Below, one piece after another: positions 1 to 12,446 of a stretch of 64,000 bases of DNA. The DNA lies in NCBI GenBank assembly GCA_963971225.1, contig OZ020267.1, forward strand, positions 47,997,993 to 48,061,992, written 5' to 3'. The DNA is from Melieria omissa. Its lineage: Eukaryota > Arthropoda > Insecta > Diptera > Ulidiidae. The notes beneath the pieces were generated by a model. That model saw only the letters and a list, made by a program, of their open reading frames with translations, was not told the DNA's origin and did not search any database. Made by a program: the position numbers and the translations under genes. Within the stretch, counting starts at the first letter, position 1. Every line of letters begins with the position of its first letter.

Positions 1-245
1 CATAGACACCACGAACAGATTTATGAATGATTTTTAAGTTATATATCCAATATAAAAATTTGGAATAAATGCGTATGACAAAAGTTTGACCTTTTAAAAC
101 GCAAATGTAATTTTTATTTTAATAAAATCGTAAGATCTTTTATATATGAACTTTTAAATAAAGCTTACAAATTTATAGCTGTATGTATCTCGTTAAATAT
201 ATCCTTCTTTGTCTTCATAATTTCTATTACATAAAGCGTTTCCAT

Positions 246-1020
246 AGAATAACTTCTTCACTCTTCACTCTTCAACTTCACCATGTTGCGTTTCATCGTA
301 ATGGCACAATGTTCAACAAAAGTATCCAGCTCCATACTTACGCCGATGATATTGCCGTTATCGGTGGTAAACGACGGAAAGACGAAGTAGGTATATGCTG
401 TCTACACGTAGGGACTATAGTCTAACGTCGAGACAGTTGTACTTGTGAAGTTGTCAAGGAATTCGTCCACCTCGACACCGCCATAAATAGCTGCTATTTA
501 ATTATTTCAGCATGGTGATAAAGCGAAGGATTACTCTTGCTAATAGATTCGACTACGGTCTCGGTAGGCAACTGAGTAGCAGAGACCTCTCTCGACCAAC
601 AAAACTTGCACTCTATAGAACGCTTATTCTGCTTGTGCTCCTCTATGGGCCGGAAGCATGGACGTTGTCGCGACTTAACAGCCCTTGAGGTCTTCGAGAG
701 GAAGGTGCTTCGCAAAATCTTCGGCCCTGGTCGTATTGGCGACGACTATCGTATACGAACTAACAACGAGCTGTATAAAGACATGAACGTAACACGGCGA
801 ATTAACATCCAGTGGCTACGCTAGCTTGGCAATGTCTGCCGTATGGACGAAAGAGCTCCGGCGAAAAAGGTGTTCGATGCGATAGATGGAGGTGGAGGTC
901 CACGGCGAAGAGGCAGGCCGTGTCTTTCGTGAAAAGACCAAGTTGAGGTCCTTCCACAGGTCTCCTGGTGTGACTAACTGGAGAAGGCAAACGCAAAACA
1001 GAGGCGCCTGAAGAGAGCTT
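246..1020 (+). mobile_element. RTE-like LINE fragment, reverse transcriptase C-terminal half, decayed
   Basis: Broken plus-strand coding pieces: around 290-375 the RT catalytic region (HRNGTMFNKS followed by YADD), and 606-824 the downstream stretch (EVFERKVLRKIFGP, GDDYRIRTNNELYKDM). It is the same family as the longer ORF at 40329-41159 and the minus-strand copy at 45.7-47.4 kb. Frameshifts and stops split it. It sits inside the presumed Snap25 intron. Confidence 0.8.
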
Positions 1021-1344
1021 TTGGCTCTTATTTTTATGGGTCAATTTGCCCCTTTTTTTCTTAAATGCCAAACAATTTTTTTTAAACAGGACTTTCCACG
1101 AAAATATTTGCAATAAAACTCTACGATAGGCCTTTGAATACACCAAAAACAAAATTTAACTTTAACACCAAAAATATGTCAAAACTAAAGAAATATTTAA
1201 GAGTAAACTTCGTACTTATTCAAGTTTGATGCTAAAATGTCTTACAAATTTAGAGGGTTAGTGAGTATGAGATAAATGTTTAACGTAAAAGTTCATTTTG
1301 AGTCATCGTACACTAGGACTTTTATTTTTATGATCATATATAAA

Positions 1345-1410
1345 AACCAGAGTGGCGGCTTAAGGTGTTCGGGGGCCCGGGGCGGCGACGGCTGAGGGGC
1401 CCCCACAAAA
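1345..1410 (+). repeat. GC-rich repeat end shared with 9785-10085
   Basis: A G/C-rich block in AT-rich surroundings (GGCTTAAGGTGTTCGGG and a run of CCCGGGG). Its reverse complement occurs around 9786-9822, interrupted there by a TTAA-target MITE, and a shorter relative is at 7168-7190. It looks like the terminus of an interspersed element I cannot name. Confidence 0.4.
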
Positions 1411-1739
1411 CGATGCGGAATAAGTTTGCGTACAAAAAAATAATAAAAATTATAATAAATAAATAATAATAATACAAAATAAGGGGAATTTCCGGTTAAG
1501 CATTTTCTATATGTGCTTGAAAATTTATAGCAAGCAATAGAATCCCAGAGAAGAAATGAAAAATGGATAAAGGATAATCTTACTAAATCTTTCCAAAATT
1601 GATAAAAACTTTCGTGAAATAAGGAAATTTTTTGAGAGAGCACATTCGTCATTTCACAAAGCCATCTTAAATCTCGAAAAAAAATAGTAAATCTTGCTTC
1701 GTTACTACGAGCAGGAGGATTCGATTGTTTTGCGATCAG

Positions 1740-2592
1740 TGGATCATAACACTACTAATTGGTCAATCGCATGCACCTAAAAATAAAAGTGTTTTCTAGA
1801 CTAACTTTGGCCGCTGAATTTCGTATTCATATACTGAAAATCAAAAAATTTTTTTAAGAAGCGTTTTCGAAAAATTTTCGAAAAACGAGTTTTTTTTCCT
1901 GTTGTTTCAGTTATGATCACATATCATCTAAAAGAATTATCCGATTAACACGAGCTACCCGTCGTTCAGAAGATAATACCTTAGCCTTTTTAGTGATGTA
2001 TAGATTGTCCAGATGAGATTTGTGGAAGTTACTGACGGTGAAAGTTGTAACAAAGTGAATTTTTCGACCAGTTTAAAAAATCATAAATTTTGAATTAAGA
2101 ATTGAAAGAAAAATTATAAAGTTATGATGCAGTGAGAGAAAACACCAACTTTACATTTATTACCCCGTGCGAAAAATTTCTTTTTTGCTGAGACCCATCC
2201 AAATTTTGATATAAACGTGAAACTAGAGATCATTTATAGTTTCCTGTCATAGTCAGTATTAAATTTTTTTACCCAAAGTCCTTTTTAAAGGACTTAAACA
2301 TTTTAAGGACATACACATTTCAAATTTTTTTAAAATAAATATATGCGGTAGTTCAATGATGAAGATATGGGTACCTAATGAAAGAAGAAAATTGTCTCCT
2401 TTTAACTAAATTTTCTATTTTGAACTTTTGAAAACTATTTTGAAAAAGGGTTTTCCGAAGATTTTTCGAAAACGCTTCTTACAACAATTTTTTGCTTTTT
2501 AGTTTCGTGTTCAGCGGCCCAAAGTTAGTCTAGTAAACAATTTTATTTTTGGATGAATTTTTTGTGTCGAGTAGTGTTATTTATGATTGAAT
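1740..2592. mobile_element. Non-autonomous element with about 150-bp terminal inverted repeats
   Basis: The left arm (about 1743-1895) and right arm (about 2455-2590) are imperfect reverse complements, sharing CTAGACTAACTTTGG, GCCGCTGAA and AAGAAGCGTTTTCGAAAAAT. Outermost bases read ATCATAACACTACT on the left and AGTAGTGTTATTTATGAT on the right. The internal sequence reappears at 29350-29500 and 58205-58310. No coding capacity is seen, and no target duplication could be fixed. Confidence 0.65.
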
Positions 2593-3955
2593 ATATACGG
2601 TTATACTTTACGACGGTTATAAATTAAATTTCTGTACTATTTCAAAAATATTTGGGGGGGCGGTTAAAACTGAAAACCCTCCCCTGTGTGCGCCACTGAT
2701 TGCGTTGTTAATATTTAATACGATTTTTAAAAATTTTGTGTAAGCCGCAGATCCACCGCAATGTATTATTTGAGGCTTGGATACTTTTGTGGACGCGTCA
2801 ATATCAATTTCATTAGAAAAAATTTTACGCGGAGGACGATTTTCCTTCATTAAAAATGGGAATCATATAAGGAAAATCTGATTGTTTTTTATTTTAAAAA
2901 TAATATTGTTTTATTGATGAAACAAATAAATATGAGTTGATATGAAATATTGAAAAAAATATTTTTAATAAAAAATATGTATATAATTTTATTAAATAGC
3001 CAGAGTGTTATATTGGGAGGCCACAGAAAGGCCAAATCTGCCTAACCTCTATCTAAATCGCTTTAAGCAATTGATAAGTAAGTATGTGTATATTCAATAC
3101 AATGAAACGAAATAAATATTTCCATATGCATTTTCATATAATCTTCTTTTTGGGGGAAATATTCATTTGGTGTAAAGTCGTACTCGTCCCATTGTTAACT
3201 GTTTGCAGCACTACGTCGCTAGTAAAAACTTCAATTTTCCTGTCATTGATGTCGTAACCTTGTTTTCTATAAACCTTGAGTAGGTACTAAGTAAGTGAAA
3301 AACAAAATATGAAAAACTATAATCATATTCATAATCATAAGTCGGAAAAGTTTGATACATATATTATCAAAATTCAAAATTTAGCGATTTTATTTTTCAA
3401 TAAAGTCATACTTTAGATCTGAGTCCACGCTTATACAGTGATTTTTACTATTCAGAGATACATACATTTAGTCATATTGTTATAGAAATTGTTTACGTCA
3501 ACAAACAAACATAAATCTGCTCGCTTCAATATGTACTTATACTTAAACCAATTACATACCTCTTCACAGAGAGCAAGCATACGGCGGGTGCTATCCAATG
3601 ACTGTAAAAGAAATAAATATACATTGATATTAATTACAAGATATCAAAATTGGGATAAATACATTTTTAAGTACTTTACTATTATTTATACTATCGCGGT
3701 CTTTACACCGAGGCTGTTAATTTGGTAGTTCGATAATTGATAATTTGTTAAATTTCTTAACTGTGAACAACCCCTTCCGCTTATGTTCGGTAGTCTGGTA
3801 AGCTGTGTGTCACAAACAGCTGATCCAGTATTTTTATTCAAAACATTTCACTAATGAAAATGCAAAACTGCCGCAAAAAAGCGCAAAATCTAAACTCGTT
3901 CAGCATTTGCAGCCCTATTCTGGCGAAAGTCTGACAATTGATTTTCTATTCATTC
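2593..3955. other. Unassigned AT-rich intronic DNA
   Basis: No gene, RNA or convincing element. The stretch 2655-2700 has a run of G followed by GTGCGCCACTG, which looks like a TE end. Short ORFs here have no recognisable content. Confidence 0.5.
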
Positions 3956-3959
3956 ATTT

Positions 3960-4052
3960 TCTATTTCGCTGAATAATTGAAGTTGTTTTATTTTCAAACA
4001 CAATCCAAACGAACCTTGGAAAACAAACTTGGATTTTCGTAACAATACTTTG
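3960..4052 (+). repeat. LTR 3'-end fragment of the 12.4-kb gypsy-group family
   Basis: About 90 bp matching the end of the LTRs at 12447 and 15004: GTTGTTTTATTTTCAAACAC, a CAATCC segment and the terminal GGATTTTCGTAACA. It is directly followed by a LINE relic. Confidence 0.6.
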
Positions 4053-4084
4053 CAAGAAGCTTAAATCAAACTTTTGATTCTCTC

Positions 4085-5168
4085 GTATGGCACTGCGTCT
4101 GATTTATAGCTACCTAGCTGGAAGATCTCAAAGGGTAAGGGTAGGTAAATGTCTGTCTGAATTCAATATATGAACTTGCGGTGTGCCACAAGGCTTAGTT
4201 CTTGGTCCGCTTTTATTCACAAAGTACATAAGCTGCCGACCTCCAGTTGTACTTATCAAGGCCAATCGATCTTGATGAAGACCTATGTTCCAGGTATAGC
4301 AGCATGGGCCAGGGACAATTAGTTAAGGCTAAATCCTATAAAATCTTGTGTTATGTCAATTTATAAAAATGCCTACTCATTTTCTGAGTAACCACCAATT
4401 CACTACAATAATGTATTTTTAAAATTTGTAAGCAAAGTAAAAAATTTGGGTTTTATAACAACTGTACTCTTTCCTTATTTATTATACCCTACGTAATTTG
4501 AGAAGGACAGTTTAAACTAGGAGGAAACTGGTACTTCATCTTATACTGCCAGTCATATCCTAGTCGGAGGTAGTCTATAGCTCGTTTGACTCTGGGTCGA
4601 ATCGCATTTAATAATGCAATTCGCTATGTATACGGTCTTAAGAAGCATGACCACATATCTGATCATAGCCATAAACTACTTGGTTGTAGTTTACCGAATT
4701 TTTTAGCTGCCAGGAACTGCTTATTTCTAAACTAATTCATACGAAAACCTCAATGTATTTATTTGAAAATCTGAGGTTTTGCAAGTCTAAGAGAAGCATG
4801 AACCTTGTTGCACCGTCATTTAACTTTGTCAATTCCGACAGACTATTCTACGTGGCTGCAATAAGAATGTGGAATTCATTGCCAATTTCAATTAAAAGTG
4901 CATCTAATAACCACATTTTTAAGCATCTTTTTTATCAGCATTTCTCTTAATTGTCTATCTCCACGTATCATATCTATCTCTTCTCTCTCTCGTTTTTCCT
5001 CTGTATTTCTTATTATTTTCTAAAGATTTAATGTTATTTTAATTTAATTTATATTTTATGTTATTTATTATTATTACTCCGTTCTAATGTACTCTTTTTG
5101 TAGCATTTAAAAGAAAAATTGTGTATGCTGAATCAATGTCAAATAAGTAAATAAAATAAATAAATATA
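4085..5168 (+). mobile_element. LINE relic with RT motif and A-rich tail
   Basis: At about 4176-4230 a frame reads CGVPQGLVLGPLLF, the hallmark just before the YxDD motif of non-LTR reverse transcriptases. At 4753-4950 is the typical C-terminal tail ending (RLFYVAAIRMWNSLPISIK). The 3' end is an AATAAA-like tail near 5145-5168. Many stops and frameshifts; this resembles a Jockey/CR1-type LINE. Dead copy. Confidence 0.7.
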
Positions 5169-5437
5169 ACGAGGTGATGCACAGAATACCTAGCGCAGCT
5201 GCGTACTATTCATCAAAACATAAACATAAACATTCGCAGTCAAAATGTAATTGTGGGTGATGTGGTATTGCTACACGAAGACAATAAGCCGCGTTTGTTT
5301 GAGAAGCTCGCAGTAGTACAAAGGACCTATCAAGAGAGGGTCGGGCGTATTAGAGTTCGATATAATTACCCGCGAAGTTTAAATCGACAGATTCATGGTA
5401 TTTTTTGGACACAGTATTATATAGGTAAATAACATAC

Positions 5438-5537
5438 CTCATCTGCCACATTAGTTGCTTTGATTTGCAGTTCCTCTAATTCTGTCTTAGGAACTTGGGG
5501 CGCAGTCGCCTCTTCAGTTGGTTCTACAGACGGCATC
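5438..5537 (-). CDS. Snap25: Snap25, first coding exon (partial gene)
   Basis: Synaptosomal-associated protein 25 is the membrane-attached t-SNARE that pairs with syntaxin and synaptobrevin in synaptic vesicle fusion. Read on the minus strand, ATG is at 5536-5534 and 33 codons follow, ending in frame at 5438. The residues APQVPKTELEELQI followed by VADE match the start of fly SNAP25, where the first SNARE helix begins. A CAG acceptor lies one base before the ATG (5538-5540), so there must be a 5' UTR exon upstream (to the right), and a GTATGT donor follows at 5437. The next coding exon, which should start with the SLESTRRM block, is not visible between 1 and 5437, so the rest of the gene lies beyond the left edge and 1-5437 is intron. 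Snap24 was considered, but its N-terminus differs. Very sure of identity; no regulation visible. Confidence 0.93.
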
Positions 5538-5642
5538 CTGAAAGTACATTAATTTTAATAATGATTAATATAAAATAAAAAACTAAGTGGTATTTTTATG
5601 ATATTTGGTGTTTTGGATTTTGGTGTAAACAAGCCTAAAATT

Positions 5643-6346
5643 CACCGCGCGGTTAGGTAGGTAGGCTTAATGGCCGCCACTAGGTCATGACTTAGGCCAT
5701 TGTGTTACCACGTGATTTGGGGGGGCTTCACCTATCCGATTCCAGTATTTGTGGGAGCCACTTGGAGGCTCTGATGAATTTGTAGGTGTTGTTCGGTGAC
5801 GTCTTTTCGAGGTCGGCTAAGCTCAGGAAGTGCCTGCCCAGGTTTCGGAAGCGCGTTCTTGCAAGCGCGTTAAAAGGCGGACCAAGTCTGCTAGCATGTA
5901 GGCTAATGAGGCAGTGTCCAGTTATGACTCCCACAACAATCCCTATAGAAGGTTTGTTCAGCAGGATCAGTTCCTTGGACCTGCTCTGGTTGGTCACAGG
6001 CCAGATCTGTCTAGCTGAGGTGCACGTTTGTTCGCTGATCCATCAAGTGTTTTCTCTGTTCGAGTATACCTTTCCAATATGTTATTTGCATGTGGAGAGC
6101 TAATGAATGGTAGCTCCGTGCCTGCTCTTGCCAGTTCATCGGCTATACAATTACCGTCTATGTCCTTGTGTCCAGGCACCCAGCAGAAGAGCACTCTGTA
6201 CTGCACTGAAATCTTGTTAAGAGATTTGCGGCAGTGGAGGGCTGTTTTTGAACGGGGGTGAGCGGTCAGGACAGCTTGTATTGCTGCCTGGCTGTCGGTG
6301 TAAATAGTGACGCCCCTGTAAGATATCATATTAACACCGCGCGGTT
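5643..6346 (-). mobile_element. 5'-truncated LINE (RNase H and C-terminus) with 12-bp target duplication
   Basis: CACCGCGCGGTT occurs at 5643-5654 and again at 6335-6346, flanking 680 bp of minus-strand LINE 3' sequence. Coding: IYTDSQAAIQAV and CWVPGHKDIDGNCIADELA (RNase H motifs) at 6368-6040, then the conserved C-terminal extension to about 5728. 5' truncation plus a 12-bp duplication is what target-primed reverse transcription leaves. It is related to, but distinct from, the LINE beginning just to its right. Confidence 0.8.
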
Positions 6347-6867
6347 TAATAAAATGCGTGCTCAACATGCCACACGGGGCAACATATCTAGGGGAAAATA
6401 GGTTCGCCCTACTTTCCTCTAGTCCTCAATCGAAAAGGAAAACAGCCAACAAATCGGTTGTAGATTTCCCCGAGCTACCTCCCGCTAACAATACAAAGAA
6501 CGACGACCCAAAATTCATTGTATTAAAATCGTGTGACAACAATAAGCCCTTATCTCGATTTTCGGGTTTTTTGGTGCACAAAACACAACCAAAAGTAAAG
6601 ATGTTAAAATCACAGAAATGAGAGATGGAAATCTGTTGCTATTAGCTAAAAACAAAAAGACAGCTGCAACATTTTTTTAACACTAAAATCCTTCCAGGCA
6701 CCGGTCAATTTGAAGCCAAATACCACGAACCACTTGATTGTGTTAAATGTACAATTTTCGCTCCGTTCCTTAACCATGTATCAGATCACGAGATTGTCGA
6801 AGGTTTTAAAGCGTATGGCGTAACGTCCATTTACAGGTTTCAGAGAAAAATTGAAGGAGGCTTAAAG

Positions 6868-7000
6868 CATTCTTCTTCTTCTTGACTGGCACGACAGCCC
6901 GATTACGAGACTAAGGCCTAGCTACCCGCAACCTACCGTGTTGTGCGTGCGAATGTTTTTAAAAGGTTGGAAAGAACCTACACGGTTTTGAATATGGAAA
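6868..7000 (-). mobile_element. SINE copy, 3' part only
   Basis: On the plus strand a TTC-repeat tail (6870-6883) is followed by GGCACGACAGCCCGATTACG, ACTAAGGCCTAGCTACCCGC and GTTGTGCGTGCGAAT. This is the 3' region shared by the SINE copies at 14265, 43930 and 62620. The tRNA-like head is missing. It interrupts LINE ORF1. Confidence 0.65.
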
Positions 7001-8685
7001 ATTTTTTTAAATTATGAGTAAAGCAGCATTGATATGATATATTTTAGACATTTCAATCATCTCATTCAAGCAATTTTATTGGAGTTGGACAAGAGGGCAT
7101 AACACCTCAAATACTATCTATTTATATTTTCAGTAAAACTTCAAAAAATTAAGTTATACACCAACCAGTAGCGGCTTAATGGTGAGCGGAGGGGGGACCG
7201 CTCGGTCACCCGGCTAGGAGGGACAAAATGCCATTGGTTATTGGAACAGACGCCAATGCGCACCACATCATTTCGGGCAGTTCGGACATAAACCCGCGAG
7301 GTGAGTCACTTTTTCAATATATTGTTAGCACCAATCCAAATGTTGCAAACACTGTGCATGAGCCCACTTTTATTACCTCGGTTCGAAAAGAGGTTCTTGA
7401 TCTCTCGTTGGCAAACGAATTTGCCACTAATTTGCTCAAAGAATGGAGAGTTTCCACGGACCGCTTCCTCTGACCACAGGTATATAGATTTCCGCATAGA
7501 AGTCGCAACCATTCTGGTCACCTCTTATAGGAACAGGGCAAAGAGGGCAAGCAAAAGATCACAGGCCTATTAGCCTGCCCTCTATTCTTCTAAAAATCTT
7601 TGAAAGGCTTATTGACTTTTACATTACGGATAAAGTGGGTCATCTACTTTCACCCAATCAACATGCATATACGAAGGGAAAATCCGTGGAGACGGCTCTT
7701 CACGCACTTGTGCGGCAAATTGAATACTCCCTCCTTTTTAAAGAATTCACCTTGGTCTCTTTTCTTGACATTGAGGGAGCTTTCAACAATATTATTCCGG
7801 TGGCCATTACTGGCTCACTGACTAACTTGAAACTATCTAAACTTCACTATCTACTACAAATAGGGTTATCAACTCCTCGCTAGGACACTCCTCCGTTAGG
7901 AAGTGGGTCACCAGAGGCACCCCGCAGGGGGTAGTCCTCTCTCCTCTCCTTTGGAACATAGCGATAAATGACCTGCTTTTGCAACTGAGCTGCACGGGGT
8001 GTAAGGTAGTTGCATATGCAGACGATGTAGCTATAGCGGTGTCAGGAAAGAATCTTCCGACACTGGTCGATCTTCTTCAAGGTGCCCTGAAACTATTGGG
8101 ATCTTGGTGCACTCGGAACGGAATGGGCATTAACCCATCCAAAACTAATTTGGTCCTTTTCACAAGGAAGCACCAAGTTCCTACTTTTGACCCGCCTTCT
8201 CTTAACGGTACTAGTCTAACTATCGGCTCGCAGGCCAAGTACCTTGAACAACTGCTGGATAGGAAACTAAACTGGAAAGCGAACATACTAGAAAGGGTTC
8301 GCAAGGTCACTGTTGCACTGGCAACAGTGCTGCTCTTTTGCAAAACATGGGGTCTCCAACCATGCATCACGTACTGGTAGTACATCTCCGTTATTAGGCC
8401 CATTCTTTTCTATGGAGCAGTAGTATGGTGGACTGCCCTGAATACGGGTTTTACCAGGAACCTTTGGACTCAGTTAAAAGATCGGCGGCGCTCATAATAA
8501 GTGGGGCCATGCGATCGACACCGTCCAAACGACTCTACGCCCTGCTCCACTTTCTCCCTGTTTACCTCTTCGGTAAACAAGCGGCAACGCTCTCTGCAGT
8601 GAGACTAAATACCATCAATAGGTAAACACGTACTGATTTCGGTCATTGCCAGATTCTAGGCAGTTCACCTGACCTACGTGACAAC

Positions 8686-9303
8686 ATGGATTACTCGTTA
8701 CCATCATCTCTATGCGACACTAAACTCTCAACCCTCATACCTCATAGACAGGAGTGGGAACAAGACACGGTTTCGAAAACTGGAGTATGTTTTTACACAG
8801 ACGGCTCCAAACTGGATGGCAGAGTAGGGGATGGCGTAATGTGTGAAAATCCACCCATGGAGGAATGCTTCCGTCTTCCAGATTTCTGCAGTGTCTTTAA
8901 AGCGGAAGTTCTGGCCATTTTCAAAGCCCTGGCTATGTTAAAACAGTTCAATCTTCCTAAAGGTACGGTTCGCATTTTCACTGACAGCCAGGCAGCAATT
9001 AAAGCCCTCAAGAAGGTATCAACCACATCGAAAGTGGTTGGTCTGTGCCACTCCCTACTAAATGAGTTAGGGCATGTGCAAAACATTACCCTTATCTGGG
9101 TACCGGGCCACAAAGACATCAGTGGAAACTGCGTAGCTGATGAGCTTGCCAGACGTGACACCACCCTCCCGTACTTTAACACCACAGTTACGGCAGGCAT
9201 CCGTCTTGCTTCCTGTAAACTAACACTCTGCTCCCTCTTCCTCGATAAGGCCAACAGGCGATGGCAAGAGGACCACAACCAAACCGCTCTGGCCTGTTTT
9301 TAA
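8686..9303 (+). pseudogene. LINE RNase H domain ORF (205 aa), part of the 6.3-9.6 kb element
   Basis: Longest intact piece of the element. It encodes a type I RNase H: VCFYTDGSKL, FKAEVLAIFKAL, RIFTDSQAAIKAL and WVPGHKDISGNCVADELA supply the DEDD residues. RNase H removes the RNA strand during LINE cDNA synthesis. It is separated from RT by stops, so it is not expressed as part of a working polyprotein. Confidence 0.8.
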
Positions 9304-9822
9304 TCTTAGGCGAACAAGAGCACTTCTTTCGCTGAGCAGACAGCACATTGTCACGGTCGTCGCAATCCTGACAGGACGTCTATTCGGACGCCATGCCTTC
9401 AGACTAGGCGTCAACAGATGGGACTTCTGCCGCAGTTGCCACAATGAATCTATTAGCTATCTTCTCTGCAACTGCCCGGCTCTATCTACACGAAGATGGA
9501 AAACCTAGGCTCTCCTTTCTTCGAAAACTTGAATGACCTCAGTTCAGCTAGCATCCGAGGCCTAAGTGTGTCTCTCGGCAAGTCCCATGCCAAGACAGCC
9601 ACTTTAACCTAACCTATGTATTTAAATTAAATGTTATCTTTTGTTAGTTTACAATTGCTGTTGTCCTACAGCTTTATTTTCTTTTTATATGTGTATTTTT
9701 ATGCTACTTAATTTGCATACTTTCACATAAAAAAATTAGTGTTATATTAATTTTTTTTATTTCATTAAATTTAAGAATTTAGGGTGCGCCCCTCAGCCCA
9801 CCCCGGGACCCGAGCACCTTAA

Positions 9823-10059
9823 CCCTTTCGGGACTACTGGGATAATACGTCCCAGCAGGTTTTTAACGCCCCTCAAAACATTTATTGAAATCTCCAGACC
9901 CACGCAAAATATTTTTTCCATTTCAATGTTCCCGCATAGAAGAATGATTTCAGATTATGTGAGCATCCAATATAATTTTCTAACCCCAACATTTATAGGA
10001 TGAGAATAACTCTACGAAGAGTGTTTTGCATTCCAAAAATAAACTCCGTCCCGAAAAGG
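9823..10059. mobile_element. TTAA-target MITE (piggyBac-type), 237 bp
   Basis: TTAA at 9819-9822 and 10060-10063 flank ends reading CCCTTTCGGGAC and GTCCCGAAAAGG, inverted repeats of about 12 bp. TTAA duplication and a CCC start are characteristic of piggyBac-type elements. No ORF. It sits inside an older GC-rich repeat. Confidence 0.7.
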
Positions 10060-10063
10060 TTAA

Positions 10064-11999
10064 GCCGTCACTCATACCAACGGCACTTGGTAACAGCACT
10101 ACTAAAATCCGTTTACTTTGCCGGACTAAGAAGTATGACTACTCCAACAATACTGTGGCCGTAAGGAATAACAGCCAAAGTCGAGTTAGGACGAAATTGA
10201 GTTATTACCACCATTGCATTCGTCGTATTCAAATGTACTACTACACAAAATTCTATGGCTTTTGCTCATAAAATGAATGTTTTACGCCCAAAAATCTAAA
10301 TAGCTAAAGGTTAATCTTAAGCTAAATTCAAAAATTAAAAGTGCTCTCCTGTAAACTTCCTAAAATCAGAACATAACAGAATATATGTCCAATCAGAGTT
10401 CAGATAGAACAACTAGTTAAAACAAATGCCTACTTTTTTAGCTCAATACAAGTTGTACTCCCCGTAAACATGTTAATCTTCCTTGTTTAATGTGTAGGCC
10501 TAATTCGTAAAAAAGCACGTGTTCAGAAGCACAAATTTGTTCGAGGTGGTTGCAAAAAAGAGAACTAATAAATAATTATCCCAAAGAATGAAGTCTGGCA
10601 AATATGCTTCATAAAGTGCCTATGAAAAGACAATAACAACAAAAAAAATGGTTGACAAATTTTTAAATTATCTGATCCTTCCAAATTTGTAAAATTTGAG
10701 CTTCACCTTTAAAGTGCAAAAACCCGTTTTTAGTTAACTATCGAAATACTGCCCAACTTTGGCTGGCGCCATAAGCAAAACTATTTGTCCAATTTAGTTA
10801 AGGTTTTCAATTTTCGTAAGTCCAAAAAATATAACAGTTTCCCCGCAACTTGAACACGACTAAATTAATTTTTGCCACCTGCGTTGGCAGAGTGGGCCAC
10901 TGTGTGGCGGCTGCTTTAACATGTTACAGGATAAAATTGTAACGAGGAGTGGTCACTGAGATACATTTTGCCTGCAGTCCAGAATGGTCTCATCAATTTC
11001 CTGTTACTCCATGCAGCTCTATTTTTTCTAATGTAAAGACCTGAAAGTATGTAACTATCATAAAAAGTTTCAAATCCTTCTGTTTCAGTTCGGCTTATAA
11101 CTTAAAGCAGTTTTCATTTGTATACATATTTACAAATAATATTATTATATTATTACTATTATTATACAATATTATACAAGTAGTATTAACAAGACTGCTC
11201 GCCTTTGAATATATAATAAGCACAACAAATAAAATCTCTGATACTATAGTTGTCATTAGAAACCTGCATTTAGTAAGTATTGTTATTCTTCAGATAAAAT
11301 TCGTGATTAAGAATACTTTGAGAAATAGAATTCAAAGATGCATTTTCATAATTATTGATGTGGATGAAAGTCAAAAAAATCATGCTATTTAATTTTCTTT
11401 TTAAAGAATACATGTATTTACTCACTTTCAATATTTATAATATTCTGTTAAATTCCAATTCAAAAATTTATTTTCTGCACAACAGTTCAACCTTTCGTAA
11501 TTTGTATTCTTTCTATTACACTTGCACTGATTCTGCGCAATAACTGTGAGGAAATCAATATTCTCTTGGTGTGTGCATACATACAAACACACGATAAAAG
11601 TGTTGCAGTACGTGTTGTGATATCAGGTTCACGACTTTATTTAAAAAATTTTCAAAATAGTACGTTGTACTAGTAGATGCGTGTACATTAATGTTTTCCA
11701 TTGAGTTAAAAATAACTTAAATAAGTATATTTTAAAATAAAATCTTACTTGCAAAATCTTTACATTCAGTTATTGCACGATCCAAAGTTTTTATTATTTT
11801 GTTTTTACTATTGCGGGTTATACTTTGTTGTTGGAAGGGGTCTATGGCACGCTTTATTCACAGCAACGCTTGTTTCGTTTTTCGGATTCTACTTTTTTGA
11901 CAGATGCGTCGACTGCGTTCCTGCGTACCAAGCGTGTTATGGAGTTTTACTTTAACAATATAAGGCTAAGTGCCTTATGCCTTACGTGGTATACGTCTA
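10064..11999. other. Unassigned AT-rich DNA with an ATT microsatellite
   Basis: No recognisable gene. TTA/ATT-rich runs lie at 11135-11180. Small ORFs at 10026, 11355 and 11749 are AT-rich and resemble nothing known to me. Confidence 0.5.
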
Positions 12000-12416
12000 C
12001 ATTGAGCCCAAATGCGTGATTCGGAAAAAATTGTTAAATGCGAAGCCAAACCACGCATTTCTCCATACAAATTGAACTCTACGAAATCACTTATTTCAAC
12101 ATATGCAATAAAACATGACAAATTTTTTCGAACGCATATTTAAATGAGGGCGTTTATAGAAGCTCTAGAAGCATTTGCCTGTTTCTGATAGTTCAAAAAC
12201 ATAACAAACGAAAATTATCAAAATTAACATTTTGAATTGAAATTTTCCTTTGTTTAAAATTTGTAGGATATTCTTATAGAAGAATAGAAGATAGAGACAC
12301 CAAAAAAACAACAAGTTTTTCCTTGAGCGTTTGACATTGCTGCCAAACGAAATACAAATGAGGTAATGTAAACACTTTGAAATGACTCATTTTAAATTAC
12401 GTATTTGGGTTCAATG
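12000..12416. repeat. Interspersed element, about 417 bp, 22-bp inverted ends
   Basis: The left end CATTGAGCCCAAATGCGTGA and the right end AATTACGTATTTGGGTTCAA are reverse complements with few mismatches. Internal sequence (AATGCGAAG, ACTTATTTCAACA, CAACAAACGAAAATTATCAA, GCTGCCAAACGAAAT) is shared with the copy at 22112-22735. Non-coding; class unknown. Confidence 0.6.
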
Positions 12417-12446
12417 TTATCATAGTATTGTAATGATGAGGCACTC

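Larger units (their letters stand above)
6347..9610 (+). mobile_element. RNase H-bearing LINE (I/LOA-like), near full length but broken
   Basis: Order: ORF1 (6358-6870) with an RRM-like core around KITEMRDGNLLLLAK; a SINE scrap at 6868-7000; an endonuclease piece at 7228-7470 (VIGTDANAHHIISGSSD); a gap; reverse transcriptase at 7570-8400 with GTPQGVVLSPLLW and VAYADDVAIAVSG; RNase H at 8686-9303 with the catalytic set TDGSK, AE, TDSQ and NCVADELA; and a C-terminal zinc-knuckle-like region to about 9600. Frameshifts and stops break every ORF. RNase H after RT points to the I/LOA/R1 group rather than RTE. It lies between Snap25 and vtd. Confidence 0.82.

Noticed and set aside
5438..5537. Snap24 rather than Snap25
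   Set aside because: The APQVPKTELEELQI stretch fits SNAP25; Snap24 has a different N-terminus as I recall it.
8793..9278. 161-aa minus-strand ORF
   Set aside because: Lies opposite the RNase H domain, which explains the open frame.
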